DNA of 64,000 bases from Tissierella praeacuta_A (GTDB lineage Bacteria; Bacillota; Clostridia; Tissierellales; Tissierellaceae): contig NZ_JBEBOY010000001.1 of the NCBI RefSeq assembly GCF_040396155.1, positions 62,001-126,000 on the forward strand, in the 5' to 3' direction. This document shows positions 37,231 to 46,100 of this stretch, in pieces. The notes under the pieces were generated by a model. That model searched no databases and was not told the origin of the DNA. It saw nothing but the letters and a program-made list of their open reading frames with translations. Position numbers and translations under genes: made by a program. Each line of letters begins with the position of its first letter. Within the stretch, counting starts at the first letter, position 1.

Positions 37231-37268
37231 AAGGTGGGGTTTATCAATAAACTCCACCTTATATTTTT
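37231..37268 (+). terminator. Intrinsic terminator of the ureohydrolase operon
   Basis: AAGGTGGGGTTTAT pairs with ATAAACTCCACCTT (one G-U or mismatch) and is followed by ATATTTTTAT, 15 bases past the stop codon. Confidence 0.88.
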
Positions 37269-37305
37269 ATACCTTTTATTTAATTGTTATTTTTCTAAGA
37301 CAAAT

Positions 37306-37401
37306 TCAGTTTTCATAGTGGATGGGTTTGTCATAGTATCTCGGACGGGCAGGATCTAAATCTCCTTCCACCTCTATAGATAACTCTTGTAAATCTATAC
37401 C
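37306..37401 (-). pseudogene. Possible OsmC-family C-terminal relic
   Basis: Minus-strand translation gives GIDLQELSIEVEGDLDPARP and a further 12 residues to a TGA. The core I-E-V-E-G-D-L-D-P is characteristic of OsmC-type peroxidases. The same frame is closed by a TAA just upstream and no start exists, so only a fragment remains. Identification from so short a segment is tentative. Confidence 0.3.
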
Positions 37402-37480
37402 TTAAAGCCTAATATTATAGAAACAGAAATTCTTTCTAATATGAAAATTATTGCCGCAGAAGATTCGTCCTCTTACATCC

Positions 37481-38047
37481 TTAAATATAATTCAACTTCT
37501 TTATATATTTATATCCTTCATCTATTGATATTATATTTATACTGCCATTATCTACTTTGAATCTAAAGAAATAATCTGGATTATTGAATATCCATGATAA
37601 AGCTAATCGAATAACACAATCATGGGTAACTAATAAAATATTTTCATCCTGTTTTGATATTTCTTCTAAAAATTCACTTACCCTATTATATACACCTAAT
37701 ACACTTTCACCTGTAGGTATAATATAATTTTGTGTATCATCTAGCCATAGTTTCGTTTCACCTGGATGAATCTTTGATATTTCTTCAAAGGTTTTTCCAG
37801 TAAAAATCCCAAAATTAATTTCCCTAATTCTTAATTCCTCTATTCCAGTTAACCCCAAGTTCTCTAGGGTTTCCACTGTTCGTTTTAATGGACTATAGTA
37901 TACCTTATCATAACTAAATTTTTTTAGTAATCCCTTAGTATTTTTTATCTGCATTGTACCATTTTCTGTAAGACTGGTATCATCTCTACTGAATATTCTC
38001 TGTATATTATCTTCTGACTCACCATGTCTTATCATAATTATATCCAT
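37481..38047 (-). CDS. Histidine phosphatase, probable alpha-ribazole-5'-phosphate phosphatase (CobC-like)
   Basis: About 188 residues of the phosphoglycerate-mutase-like family: catalytic MIRHGESEDN at the N-terminus, SPLKRTVETLENLGL, the acid in REINFGIFTGKTFEEI and the second catalytic His in LLVTHDCVIRLAL. As the last gene of the cobalamin operon, overlapping cobS, it probably removes the phosphate from alpha-ribazole-P or adenosylcobalamin-P. The family alone is promiscuous; the specific role comes from context. ATG 38047 has GGGGTG upstream. Confidence 0.8.
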   Translation of the reverse strand: MDIIMIRHGESEDNIQRIFSRDDTSLTENGTMQIKNTKGLLKKFSYDKVYYSPLKRTVETLENLGLTGIEELRIREINFGIFTGKTFEEISKIHPGETKLWLDDTQNYIIPTGESVLGVYNRVSEFLEEISKQDENILLVTHDCVIRLALSWIFNNPDYFFRFKVDNGSINIISIDEGYKYIKKLNYI

Positions 38048-38772
38048 AACATCACACCCCAAAAACCAAGTAATGAAATAGTATCTCCTATTTCAATAAC
38101 AGCACCATATACATCACCAGTAAATCCTTCTATTTTTTTATAAGCTACATAGGATATATATTCTCCGACTAAAAAGTTAATTAATAATGGAATTATATAT
38201 CTTATATCTAATAACATTAATATAATTATATAAACAATCCCACTTATTATCATTAGATTTTTAGGATTACTCTGGTGAAACAAATCTCCTAATCCTCCAG
38301 GTCTTGCATTCTTCTTATATGATATTATCCAAGCAACTACTAGCCTACTGTTTGTAAATGATAATATCATAGCTAAAGGTAGGTTTTTAGTACTATAAAT
38401 CAATATAAATTTAAATAGAATTAATAGAATTAAACTAAGTACCCCAAAAGCTCCTATTCTACTATCCTTCATTATCTCCAAGGTTTTTTCCTTATCCCTA
38501 TTGGATAAAAAACCATCACAAGTATCTGAAAGACCGTCTAAATGCAGTCCACCTGTTGCTAATATTGTAGCTAGTAATCCTAAAAAGGAAGCAATAAGAT
38601 TATTATAAGGATGAACTAAGTAATATACCACTCCTCCCAATGCTCCTATAATTGCCCCTACTAATGGAAGAAAGAATATACTATATTTAATGTTTTTCCC
38701 ACCGAAATCCACATTTATATTAACAGGTATATGAGAAAAAAACTGTAAGGAAAGTATAAGTCCTTTTATCAT
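38038..38772 (-). CDS. cobS: Adenosylcobinamide-GDP ribazoletransferase
   Basis: About 244 residues, a membrane enzyme with several hydrophobic segments that joins AdoCbi-GDP and alpha-ribazole(-P) to give cobalamin(-P). Typical CobS elements are LQFFSHIPV near the start, LATGGLHLDGLSDTCDGFLS (the DGxxDxxDG metal motif), DSRIGAFGVLSLIL and a late GDVYGAVIEIGD. ATG 38772 overlaps the cobU stop as ATGA; longer starts upstream fall within cobU and lack an SD. Confidence 0.95.
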   Translation of the reverse strand: MIKGLILSLQFFSHIPVNINVDFGGKNIKYSIFFLPLVGAIIGALGGVVYYLVHPYNNLIASFLGLLATILATGGLHLDGLSDTCDGFLSNRDKEKTLEIMKDSRIGAFGVLSLILLILFKFILIYSTKNLPLAMILSFTNSRLVVAWIISYKKNARPGGLGDLFHQSNPKNLMIISGIVYIIILMLLDIRYIIPLLINFLVGEYISYVAYKKIEGFTGDVYGAVIEIGDTISLLGFWGVMLWI

Positions 38773-39305
38773 TTGATTTTCACTGGTATGCCACAACATA
38801 CCAAATAAACCTCATCCACTAAAGATGCAAGCCTTTGGTTTACCCTTCCTTGAATATCTCTAAAAACCCTTGATATATGATGTTCCGGCACTATGGAATC
38901 TCCCACTTCATTTGTTACCAGAATTAAATTGTAGTCTTTTAGTCTAATTTCTTTAATTAGATTTTCCATTTCTAATACAACTGTATTCTCTATTTCTCTT
39001 TGCATATCATAATTTATATACTCTATATCCTTTGATATATCAAACATTATATTAGAAGTAAGAACAGTTATACAATCAAGAAGATAGTTCCTTTCTTCCC
39101 CTATGGCATTTTTAATATTATAGTTTCCTTCATAGGTTCTCCATTCCATAGGTCTAGAGTTTTGATGAAGTTTTACCCTTTCCTTCATTTCATCATCTGC
39201 TATTTTAGATGTTGCTATATATACTACATCTTTTCTGTCTTTATATAAACTTTCTGCAAATCTACTTTTCCCTGAACGAGCTCCACCTGTGACTAAAGCT
39301 ATCAT
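38769..39305 (-). CDS. cobU: Adenosylcobinamide kinase / adenosylcobinamide-phosphate guanylyltransferase
   Basis: 178 residues, full length for CobU. The P-loop VTGGARSGKSRFAESLY is at the N-terminus; the covalent GMP-acceptor histidine region follows in HQNSRPMEWRTYE, then LLDCITVLTSNIMFD and VTNEVGDSIVPEHHISRVFR. It activates cobinamide for CobS. The cobS start overlaps its stop codon. Confidence 0.96.
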   Translation of the reverse strand: MIALVTGGARSGKSRFAESLYKDRKDVVYIATSKIADDEMKERVKLHQNSRPMEWRTYEGNYNIKNAIGEERNYLLDCITVLTSNIMFDISKDIEYINYDMQREIENTVVLEMENLIKEIRLKDYNLILVTNEVGDSIVPEHHISRVFRDIQGRVNQRLASLVDEVYLVCCGIPVKIK

Positions 39306-39319
39306 CTTCTCACCTTCAT

Positions 39320-40393
39320 TTATTCTTCTCTTATATCAACTAATGCTGATCCATTTAAAGATACTTCTTCAAAAGTCCCCATATTTTCCAATGTATACAT
39401 TCCAGCCTCTATAATTTGAAAAGTTAATGGACAGCCTGTTCCTTCTCCTAATCTCATACCTAGATTTAACATTGGTTTTAACTGTAATTCCTCTGCTATA
39501 TGTTTTGCTCCTGGTTCTCCTGATAGATGGGAAGGAATTATATAATCTCTAACTAATGGATTTAGTTTAACAGCACAAAGAGCTGCAGATGATGATATAA
39601 ACCCATCTACCACTACAGGCTTTTTATTTTTAGCAGCTGATAAAAATAATCCACACATACCGCCTATATCAAATCCACCTACTTTTGCTATTGTATCTAT
39701 TGGGTCTTCTTTATTTGGTTTATTTAATTCTATTCCTTTTCTTATTACGGCCTTCTTATTATCATGCTGTTCATCAGTAAGACCAGCACCTTTACCACAG
39801 GTTATATCTACATCTAAATCTGCTAAGACTGATAGAACTGCTGCTGCAGTAGTAGTATTTCCTATTCCCACTTCTCCAGTACCTAAAATATCATATCCTT
39901 CTTTATATAATTTATCTCCCATTTCAATACCTGCTTCTATAGCCTTAATTGCTTCATCATAGGTCATTGCAGGCCCTTTCACAAAATTCTTTGTTCCATC
40001 TGCTATTTTTCTATTTATTATCTTAGGATCATTTATTTCACCTATTACTCCTAAATTTACTGTAACAATGTGAGTATTTGCATATTTTCCTAAAGTAGCT
40101 ACCCCTGTTAAACCTTTAGGCATACTTTCTGTTAATACCTTAGTAAAGATTTGAGGTGCTGAGCTTACTCCTTCTTCTACTACTCCGTTGTCACTACACA
40201 TTACAACTATGGCTCTTTTCTCAATTTTATTGATTACTTTCCCTGTCATACCTGCTATTTTTATAGTAGCCTCCTCTAATGTACCTAAACTGCCTACTGG
40301 CTTAACTAAACCATCCCATTTTTCTCTGGCTAACCTTTTTGCCTCTTCATTTGAAGGCGTTATTGAGTTTATAGTTTCTTTTAATAGATTCAT
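39320..40393 (-). CDS. cobT: Nicotinate-nucleotide-dimethylbenzimidazole phosphoribosyltransferase
   Basis: 357 residues, normal length. It makes alpha-ribazole-phosphate (or the analogue for another lower-ligand base) from nicotinate mononucleotide. Family motifs are LGTLEEATIKIAGMTGK, MCSDNGVVEEGVSSAPQ, the phosphate-binding GTGEVGIGNTTTAAAV, KVGGFDIGGMCGLFLSAAKN and the catalytic acid in MRLGEGTGCPL. The base used is not predictable; no bza or bluB gene is in the window, so DMB may be salvaged or another base used. Confidence 0.96.
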   Translation of the reverse strand: MNLLKETINSITPSNEEAKRLAREKWDGLVKPVGSLGTLEEATIKIAGMTGKVINKIEKRAIVVMCSDNGVVEEGVSSAPQIFTKVLTESMPKGLTGVATLGKYANTHIVTVNLGVIGEINDPKIINRKIADGTKNFVKGPAMTYDEAIKAIEAGIEMGDKLYKEGYDILGTGEVGIGNTTTAAAVLSVLADLDVDITCGKGAGLTDEQHDNKKAVIRKGIELNKPNKEDPIDTIAKVGGFDIGGMCGLFLSAAKNKKPVVVDGFISSSAALCAVKLNPLVRDYIIPSHLSGEPGAKHIAEELQLKPMLNLGMRLGEGTGCPLTFQIIEAGMYTLENMGTFEEVSLNGSALVDIREE

Positions 40394-40412
40394 ATGTATT
40401 CCACCCTTTTTA

Positions 40413-40667
40413 TTATTTATTTCTTTTCATATTGTTTCTCTCAATTAATTTTTTGTTTATATAGTCATATCCATTTGGTCTATGTGGTATAAGGCAGTTG
40501 GAGCAATCCTTAACACCATAATTTTCTATATGATTTCCACCACATTCCTCCATAAGATATAATGGACAATAGCAAAACATACAGTTAAATTCTTCTTCAT
40601 TTTCCACCCTATGACATGGAAAATAATCACAAGCTGTGTTCCTATAAAACCTATATGAATTCTCCAT
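40413..40667 (-). CDS. Cysteine-rich small domain protein in the cobalamin operon
   Basis: 84 residues with nine cysteines. ACDYFPCHR, CMFCYCPLY, EECGGN and KDCSNCLIPH correspond to the Pfam 'cysteine-rich small domain' that recurs in clostridial cobalamin clusters, either alone or fused to Cob proteins. It could hold an Fe-S cluster or zinc. Its role in the pathway is unknown. It sits between cbiJ (start ATG directly after the cbiJ TAA) and cobT, with AGGGGG upstream, so it is clearly co-translated with pathway enzymes. Confidence 0.85.
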   Translation of the reverse strand: MENSYRFYRNTACDYFPCHRVENEEEFNCMFCYCPLYLMEECGGNHIENYGVKDCSNCLIPHRPNGYDYINKKLIERNNMKRNK

Positions 40668-41411
40668 TTATTTTCCCCCTTTAGATTTCTCCCTAATAAT
40701 TTTTTCTATTAAGTTCAAATCATTGATTCCTTTTTCATCTTCTCTGCCTATTACTATTGGGACTACACCTAATTCATTACAGGCTTGCAATTTCTCTAGG
40801 GTACCGCCTTTATCTCCACTATCCTTCATAACACAATATTTAGCCCCATACTCCTCAAACATAACTTTATTATATTCTTTAGAAAATGGACCTAATACTG
40901 CTATTATATCTTTCATTTGTACATTATACTTTTTACATTCCTCTATACTTTCCATGGCTGGAAGTATTCTATAGATAAATCTATTATTACCTCGTATTTT
41001 CTCAAAATCTCCAATATTTTTAGAACCAGTAGTAAAAAATACTGTTCCAAAAATTTTTAATAGGTAATCATAAACTTCCTCATAACTATTTACATAAACA
41101 ATCTTTCCCTCTAAAGATGTCCTGCCCCTCATATATCTAATATAATATATTTCCAGATTCTTTGCTACTTTTTTCGCATTTTCTGATACTATCTTAGCAT
41201 ATGGATGGGTCAAATCCACTATTAAGGAAATTTTATTTTCCTTACAAAATAATATCATATCATCATAATCCATTCTACCAACTATTACCCTATTGGTATT
41301 TACAAACTCTTTTCCTCCATCTGTGGCTATGGTAAGGATATAATTATTTAAATCCTTTATTCTATCTACTATTTCCCTAGCCTCACTGGTGCCTCCTATT
41401 ATCCAAATCAT
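40668..41411 (-). CDS. cbiJ: Precorrin-6A / cobalt-precorrin-6A reductase
   Basis: 247 residues of the CobK/CbiJ family: WIIGGTSEAREIVDRI (nucleotide-binding loop), IVDLTHPYAKIVSENAKKVA, RYMRGRTSLEG, FFTTGSKNIGDF and VMKDSGDKGGTLEKL. It reduces the macrocycle of cobalt-precorrin-6A with NAD(P)H. ATGA overlap with cbiH. Confidence 0.95.
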   Translation of the reverse strand: MIWIIGGTSEAREIVDRIKDLNNYILTIATDGGKEFVNTNRVIVGRMDYDDMILFCKENKISLIVDLTHPYAKIVSENAKKVAKNLEIYYIRYMRGRTSLEGKIVYVNSYEEVYDYLLKIFGTVFFTTGSKNIGDFEKIRGNNRFIYRILPAMESIEECKKYNVQMKDIIAVLGPFSKEYNKVMFEEYGAKYCVMKDSGDKGGTLEKLQACNELGVVPIVIGREDEKGINDLNLIEKIIREKSKGGK

Positions 41412-42130
41412 TTTATCTTATATCCCCTTGGTGTAATAATCTTATTATCCTTTATATATGAATTTGAATTTCCTATAATGACTACAGATAACATATCTAC
41501 CTTTTCATAGTCTATATTATCTAAAGTGGTGATAGTTATTTCTCTGCCTTCTCTACCTGAATTTTTAACTATACCTACTGGAGTATTGCCTTTCCTATGA
41601 TTTAAAATTATATTTACCGCTTTCTCTAAATGAGTTTTCCTCCCTTTTGACTTAGGATTGTATATGGCAATAACAAAATCTGCCTCTGCTGATTTTTCTA
41701 ATCTATTTTCTATTACTTCCCAGGGAGTTAATAAATCAGATAGACTAATGGAGGAGTAATCATGCATAATAGGTGAACCTAGTTCTGATGCTGCAGAAAA
41801 TGAAGCAGTTACTCCCGGTATTATTTCAACTTCTATATCTTCTGCCAACTCAAGAATTGGTCCAGCCATGCCATAAAGTCCTGCATCTCCTGTACTTACT
41901 ATTGCAGTATCTTTTCCATTTCTAACCATATCTATGGCTGTTTTACACCTTTCTAGTTCCCCCTTCATCCCCGTAGAAAATAATTCTTTTCCCTCTACTA
42001 AATCTCCAAGATATTCAATATATGGTGTATATCCTACTATTATATCACTAGATTTAATTGCCTCTACTGCTTTATAGGTCATATGCTCTCTACCACCTGG
42101 ACCTATTCCTATTACATATAATTTAGCCAT
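41408..42130 (-). CDS. cbiH: Precorrin-3B / cobalt-factor III C17-methyltransferase
   Basis: 240 residues of the SAM-dependent tetrapyrrole methylase fold: YVIGIGPGGREHMTYKAVEA, the DAGLYGMAGPILELA loop, EIIPGVTASFSAASELGSPI and AIYNPKSKGRKTHLEKA. It carries out ring-contraction methylation at C17 in the anaerobic pathway. It overlaps cbiG by eight bases and cbiJ by four. No fused Fe-S domain is present. Confidence 0.95.
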   Translation of the reverse strand: MAKLYVIGIGPGGREHMTYKAVEAIKSSDIIVGYTPYIEYLGDLVEGKELFSTGMKGELERCKTAIDMVRNGKDTAIVSTGDAGLYGMAGPILELAEDIEVEIIPGVTASFSAASELGSPIMHDYSSISLSDLLTPWEVIENRLEKSAEADFVIAIYNPKSKGRKTHLEKAVNIILNHRKGNTPVGIVKNSGREGREITITTLDNIDYEKVDMLSVVIIGNSNSYIKDNKIITPRGYKIK

Positions 42131-43148
42131 TTTTTATCTCCTTTGATATTGATATTGTAATACCTTCGTGTTTAGATTTATTTACAATTAATTTTCCCCC
42201 AAGTAAATATGCAGAAGGTTCCGATACAGAATAAACTCCTATTTTCTCTTTGACAAATTGAGACCTACTAAACTTATCTTCCACTTGCCTTATTTCATCT
42301 ATAGTAAATATTTTCATTGGACAATTAAAATGTCTTGCCGAATCTATAATTCCCTTTTCATCTTTTTTTACTTCAATTGTACCAATCGCCTTTATACTCT
42401 TATTAGATAAATTCTCCTTATGAAGAACTTCTTCTATGGCTTCTATAATTCGTATCTTTTCTACTCCCTTTCTACACCCTACTCCAATATTAATATTCCT
42501 TGGTCTTAAATATGTAACTGGTATATTTATATTTAGAGATTTGCTAATCTCTGAACTAACAATAATCATTCCTTCTATCTTAGGATTTATATAATCTAAA
42601 TTTTCCAATACCATAAGATTAGAATAATCTATTGTTTTTTTATCCTCTGAATAAAATCCTATGTTTCTCCCATTTACCATCATAGCTGTTATCTTTTTTA
42701 CTGATTCCATATCTTCTAAATAATAATCATTCCTCTTTGCAAATAAATCTATAGCTTCTATTTTTCTATTATCTGAAGCTGTTGTAATAACTGGAGTTGC
42801 ATTTATCTTTTCTCCCAGCCATTGTGATAATTCATTCGCCCCTCCCAAATGACCTGATAATAAAGATATGGAAAATTTTCCGCAATCATCTATAACTACA
42901 ACAGCTGGATCTGTTATTTTATCTTTAATATATGGATTTATCATTCTTACTGCTATTCCAGTTGATGATATAAACACTAAACCATCATATTCTTTCCAAA
43001 TATAATCTAATAAGGATTTTATGCCTCCTTCTATCTCCTTATTAACATAATGAGTTATTATATACTCCTTATTCTCTTCATTTAGACTTTTTAGCCTATC
43101 ACCTATTAATTTCCCTTTATCTGTAAATGATAGACAGGCTATTTTCAT
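42123..43148 (-). CDS. cbiG: Cobalt-precorrin-5A hydrolase
   Basis: 341 residues. The N-terminal domain (about 1-80), the central conserved GHLGGANELSQWLGEKINAT and the C-terminal CbiG domain (INIGVGCRKGVEKIRIIEAI) are all present. It opens the ring-A lactone of cobalt-precorrin-5A, releasing the two-carbon fragment as acetaldehyde, the hallmark of the anaerobic route. Its ends overlap cbiF and cbiH. Confidence 0.95.
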   Translation of the reverse strand: MKIACLSFTDKGKLIGDRLKSLNEENKEYIITHYVNKEIEGGIKSLLDYIWKEYDGLVFISSTGIAVRMINPYIKDKITDPAVVVIDDCGKFSISLLSGHLGGANELSQWLGEKINATPVITTASDNRKIEAIDLFAKRNDYYLEDMESVKKITAMMVNGRNIGFYSEDKKTIDYSNLMVLENLDYINPKIEGMIIVSSEISKSLNINIPVTYLRPRNINIGVGCRKGVEKIRIIEAIEEVLHKENLSNKSIKAIGTIEVKKDEKGIIDSARHFNCPMKIFTIDEIRQVEDKFSRSQFVKEKIGVYSVSEPSAYLLGGKLIVNKSKHEGITISISKEIKNG

Positions 43149-43900
43149 TTTGATGCACTCCTAAATTTATGGGTGAAACTAGGGTCATATAACTTTGACC
43201 TTTCATATTCTCCTTCTATAAAATCCCCTACTAAAATTTGTGCCATTTTATTAATTCCTTCTTCTTTTACCTTTTTTTCTATATCTTTAAGGGTCCCATA
43301 TATTATCTTTTCATCTTCCCATGTGGCCTTATATACTATAGCCACTGGTACATCATCTCTTCCATAACCTTTTATCAATTTTTCTACTACTCTATTTATT
43401 TCTTGCACCGATAAAAATATTGCCATGGAGGCTTTATGCTTAGCCAAAGATTCTAGATCTTCTTCCTCTGGTACTGGAGTACGTCCCTCTATTCTAGTTA
43501 GAATTATGGTCTGACTTACATCTGGAAGTGTAAACTCCTTCTTTATAGATGAACACGCTGCAGTAAATGAGCTAACCCCAGGAACTACCTCATATGTAAT
43601 ACCTTTACTATCTAACAAATCCATCTGTTCCCTTATGGCTCCATATATTGTAGGATCCCCTGTATGTAATCTAACTACTTTTAAACTATCTTTTACTGCC
43701 ATATCCATTACTTCAATAACTTCTTCCAATGTCATTGAAGCTGAATTATATATTTTAGCCTCTCCTTTGCAAAATTCCAAATGTTCCTTAGCCACCAATG
43801 AACCTGCATATATAACTACATCCGCCTCTTCCAAAAGTTTCCTGCCTTTAATTGTGATTAAATCCACATTTCCTGGTCCTGCTCCTACAAAGCTAATCAA
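43145..43900 (-). CDS. cbiF: Precorrin-4 / cobalt-precorrin-4 C11-methyltransferase
   Basis: 251 residues, SAM tetrapyrrole methylase: SFVGAGPGNVDLITIKGRKL, VVRLHTGDPTIYGAIREQMD, YEVVPGVSSFTAACSSIKKE and VAIVYKATWEDEKI, the last two diagnostic of CobM/CbiF. It overlaps cbiT by eight and cbiG by four bases. Confidence 0.96.
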   Translation of the reverse strand: MISFVGAGPGNVDLITIKGRKLLEEADVVIYAGSLVAKEHLEFCKGEAKIYNSASMTLEEVIEVMDMAVKDSLKVVRLHTGDPTIYGAIREQMDLLDSKGITYEVVPGVSSFTAACSSIKKEFTLPDVSQTIILTRIEGRTPVPEEEDLESLAKHKASMAIFLSVQEINRVVEKLIKGYGRDDVPVAIVYKATWEDEKIIYGTLKDIEKKVKEEGINKMAQILVGDFIEGEYERSKLYDPSFTHKFRSASK

Positions 43901-44453
43901 CGTCTTTCACTCCTTTTACTATAAATATTGGATTTTGTCCCTTTAAAAGTCCTATTTTATCCATAATAGATGTTTGGACCAATTGGACTTCAATATCACT
44001 ATAACTATATTTATTTAATAATTCAATAAACTGATTCAAATTTTTCAATGTTATAAAATTCCCGCATAATATTCCCTTGTTTTCTAAATTCTCTTTGAGA
44101 TATAAAAATATCTCTTCTAATTTTCCACCTGAACCACCTATGAAACATTTATTAAATTTTTCATTAGGAAGATTATCTGGAGCCTCTCCATTTATTATAT
44201 TAATCTCTACATTAAATTTATTAGAATTATCTTTAATTAATTTTATGCCTTCCTTTTCCCTCTCAATCGCCCAAGTCTTAGCTCCATGGGAAGCTGCTTC
44301 TATGGATATGGAGCCTGTACCTGCTCCTATGTCTAGAAATCTATCTCCTTCTTCTATGGCCAAATATCCCATAGTTAATATCCTAATATTGAATTTAGTC
44401 ATAGGAAGATTTCCTCTTATGAAATCTTCATCTTTAATCCATTTCATTTTCAA
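43893..44453 (-). CDS. cbiT: Cobalt-precorrin-6B C15-methyltransferase (decarboxylating)
   Basis: 186 residues, a Rossmann-fold SAM methyltransferase: FLDIGAGTGSISIEAASHGA (motif I), AIEREKEGIKLI and the conserved CFIGGSGGKLEEIF. It methylates C15 and decarboxylates the C12 acetate. Separate from cbiE, as in most anaerobic-route organisms. Confidence 0.95.
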   Translation of the reverse strand: MKMKWIKDEDFIRGNLPMTKFNIRILTMGYLAIEEGDRFLDIGAGTGSISIEAASHGAKTWAIEREKEGIKLIKDNSNKFNVEINIINGEAPDNLPNEKFNKCFIGGSGGKLEEIFLYLKENLENKGILCGNFITLKNLNQFIELLNKYSYSDIEVQLVQTSIMDKIGLLKGQNPIFIVKGVKDVD

Positions 44454-45030
44454 CTACCACCACTCCAAGGGATGAAATATCTTCTATTTCTTCTCCAATA
44501 TTTTTTATAATTATCTTCTCATCATCATAGGATAAATTAAATCCTGCATAAATCTTTCCTTTAATATTTAATCTATGTAATTCTCTTGATATTTTATTAG
44601 GTGAATTGTCCTTATCTATTAATAATATACTAAGTCTATTTAATTTAATACTCTCTAGACCTTCATCTCTTCCATGGAGAGATATGAAATTTGCATTTTG
44701 CCATGACTTTTGAAGCTTTCCCATCATATATTGAAAGGAAGATAATCCAGGTAATACTTCCTTTATTTCTAATCCCTTTTTCTTTAAATAATCTACTATA
44801 CCAAAAAAATTTGGATCTCCCGAAGCAAGTAATAATAGTTCCTTTCCCATATCTATGTATTTCATTATTTCTTCTACTTTATTTACCTCTATAATATCAT
44901 CTCTAATTGATTTAAGAGAATTTGCTACTCTACCAAAGGCTAATATATTCTTTGCACTTTCTATTCTCATCTTTACATCAAAAGTCAAATACCTTGGATT
45001 TCCAGGTCCTATCCCAGCTACAATCAGCAT
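44434..45030 (-). CDS. cbiE: Cobalt-precorrin-7 C5-methyltransferase
   Basis: 198 residues, SAM tetrapyrrole methylase: MLIVAGIGPGNPRYLTFDV, LLLASGDPNFFGIVDYLKKK, EVLPGLSSFQYMMGKLQKSW and ISLHGRDEGLES, typical of CbiE. It overlaps cbiD by seven and cbiT by twenty bases. Confidence 0.95.
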   Translation of the reverse strand: MLIVAGIGPGNPRYLTFDVKMRIESAKNILAFGRVANSLKSIRDDIIEVNKVEEIMKYIDMGKELLLLASGDPNFFGIVDYLKKKGLEIKEVLPGLSSFQYMMGKLQKSWQNANFISLHGRDEGLESIKLNRLSILLIDKDNSPNKISRELHRLNIKGKIYAGFNLSYDDEKIIIKNIGEEIEDISSLGVVVVENEMD

Positions 45031-46100
45031 ATATCCACACCTCTTTCCATAGAGTAAATAATTACCTTTACTTTATAGTTCTCATCCTTTAAATATTTTC
45101 GTATCCTATCTTCAGCTCCTTTTTCCATATGCCTTACAACTTCTCCATAACCAGCATCTATACAAATATTTAAACCTTCTTCAGCTGTAACAGCATTATT
45201 TACATTATTAAGTAATTCCATTGGTGCCCCCATAAAGGCCAAATAGTATATAAAAGCTTCCATTCTGCCATCACATACTTTGCTATGAGTATTGAATACA
45301 CCTATGGATAGTTTGGAAAACTTACCTATATGACCTATTAAAGTTATGGATTTAAAGCCTTTATTATAAACATATAATAAACTATCACCTAAAAAATTCG
45401 ACACCTTTACTTTTGGCTCTTTTCTCCCTAATTCTTCTGCTAATTTTTCCCCATAGTTTCCAGGCACTAAAACAATATTAGATTTTCCATGGTTTTCTTC
45501 TACCATATCTATCTCCATATATATAGTCTTTATAAGAGCCTCTTCTGACATTGGATATACTATACCTTTGGTACCTATAATGGATATCCCGCCTTCAATA
45601 CCAATATTCTTATTAAAAGTTTTTTTCCCAATTTCCTCTCCTTGAGGTGCAAATATTAAAATATCATATCCATTATTTGAAACTTCTTTTATTTCCTTTT
45701 CTATCATTTGCCTTGGTACTGGATTTATGGCGGCTTCACCTACTTTACCAAACAATCCTTTTCTACTTATTCTTCCTATCCCCTGTCCACCTTCTATAAG
45801 AACTTGTCCATCATTTCTTTTGGAAACAGCAGCATATATTTCTATTCCATCTGTATTATCAGGGTCATCTCCTGCATCCTTTACAATGGAACATATAACT
45901 CTATCCTCTTCAATAGATGAATTATTTACTTCAAGTTTTAACCTTATATTTGCTGGTGTATCTATTTCAACATATTTTATTATCTTACCTGTTTCAAGCA
46001 TAATAGCAGCTGCTTTAGCCGCTCCTGCTGCACAACTGCCTGTAGTATATCCGCATCTTAATCTTTTTCCTTCTTTTATTACATATAAATCTAGGCTCAT
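45024..46100 (-). CDS. cbiD: Cobalt-precorrin-5B C1-methyltransferase
   Basis: 358 residues. Starts with the CbiD hallmark LRCGYTTGSCAAGAAKAAAI and contains CSIVKDAGDDPDNTDGIEIY, GGISIIGTKGIVYPMSEEAL and THSKVCDGRMEAF. It methylates C1 with SAM in the anaerobic pathway only. Adjacent genes overlap on both sides. Confidence 0.96.
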   Translation of the reverse strand: MSLDLYVIKEGKRLRCGYTTGSCAAGAAKAAAIMLETGKIIKYVEIDTPANIRLKLEVNNSSIEEDRVICSIVKDAGDDPDNTDGIEIYAAVSKRNDGQVLIEGGQGIGRISRKGLFGKVGEAAINPVPRQMIEKEIKEVSNNGYDILIFAPQGEEIGKKTFNKNIGIEGGISIIGTKGIVYPMSEEALIKTIYMEIDMVEENHGKSNIVLVPGNYGEKLAEELGRKEPKVKVSNFLGDSLLYVYNKGFKSITLIGHIGKFSKLSIGVFNTHSKVCDGRMEAFIYYLAFMGAPMELLNNVNNAVTAEEGLNICIDAGYGEVVRHMEKGAEDRIRKYLKDENYKVKVIIYSMERGVDIC

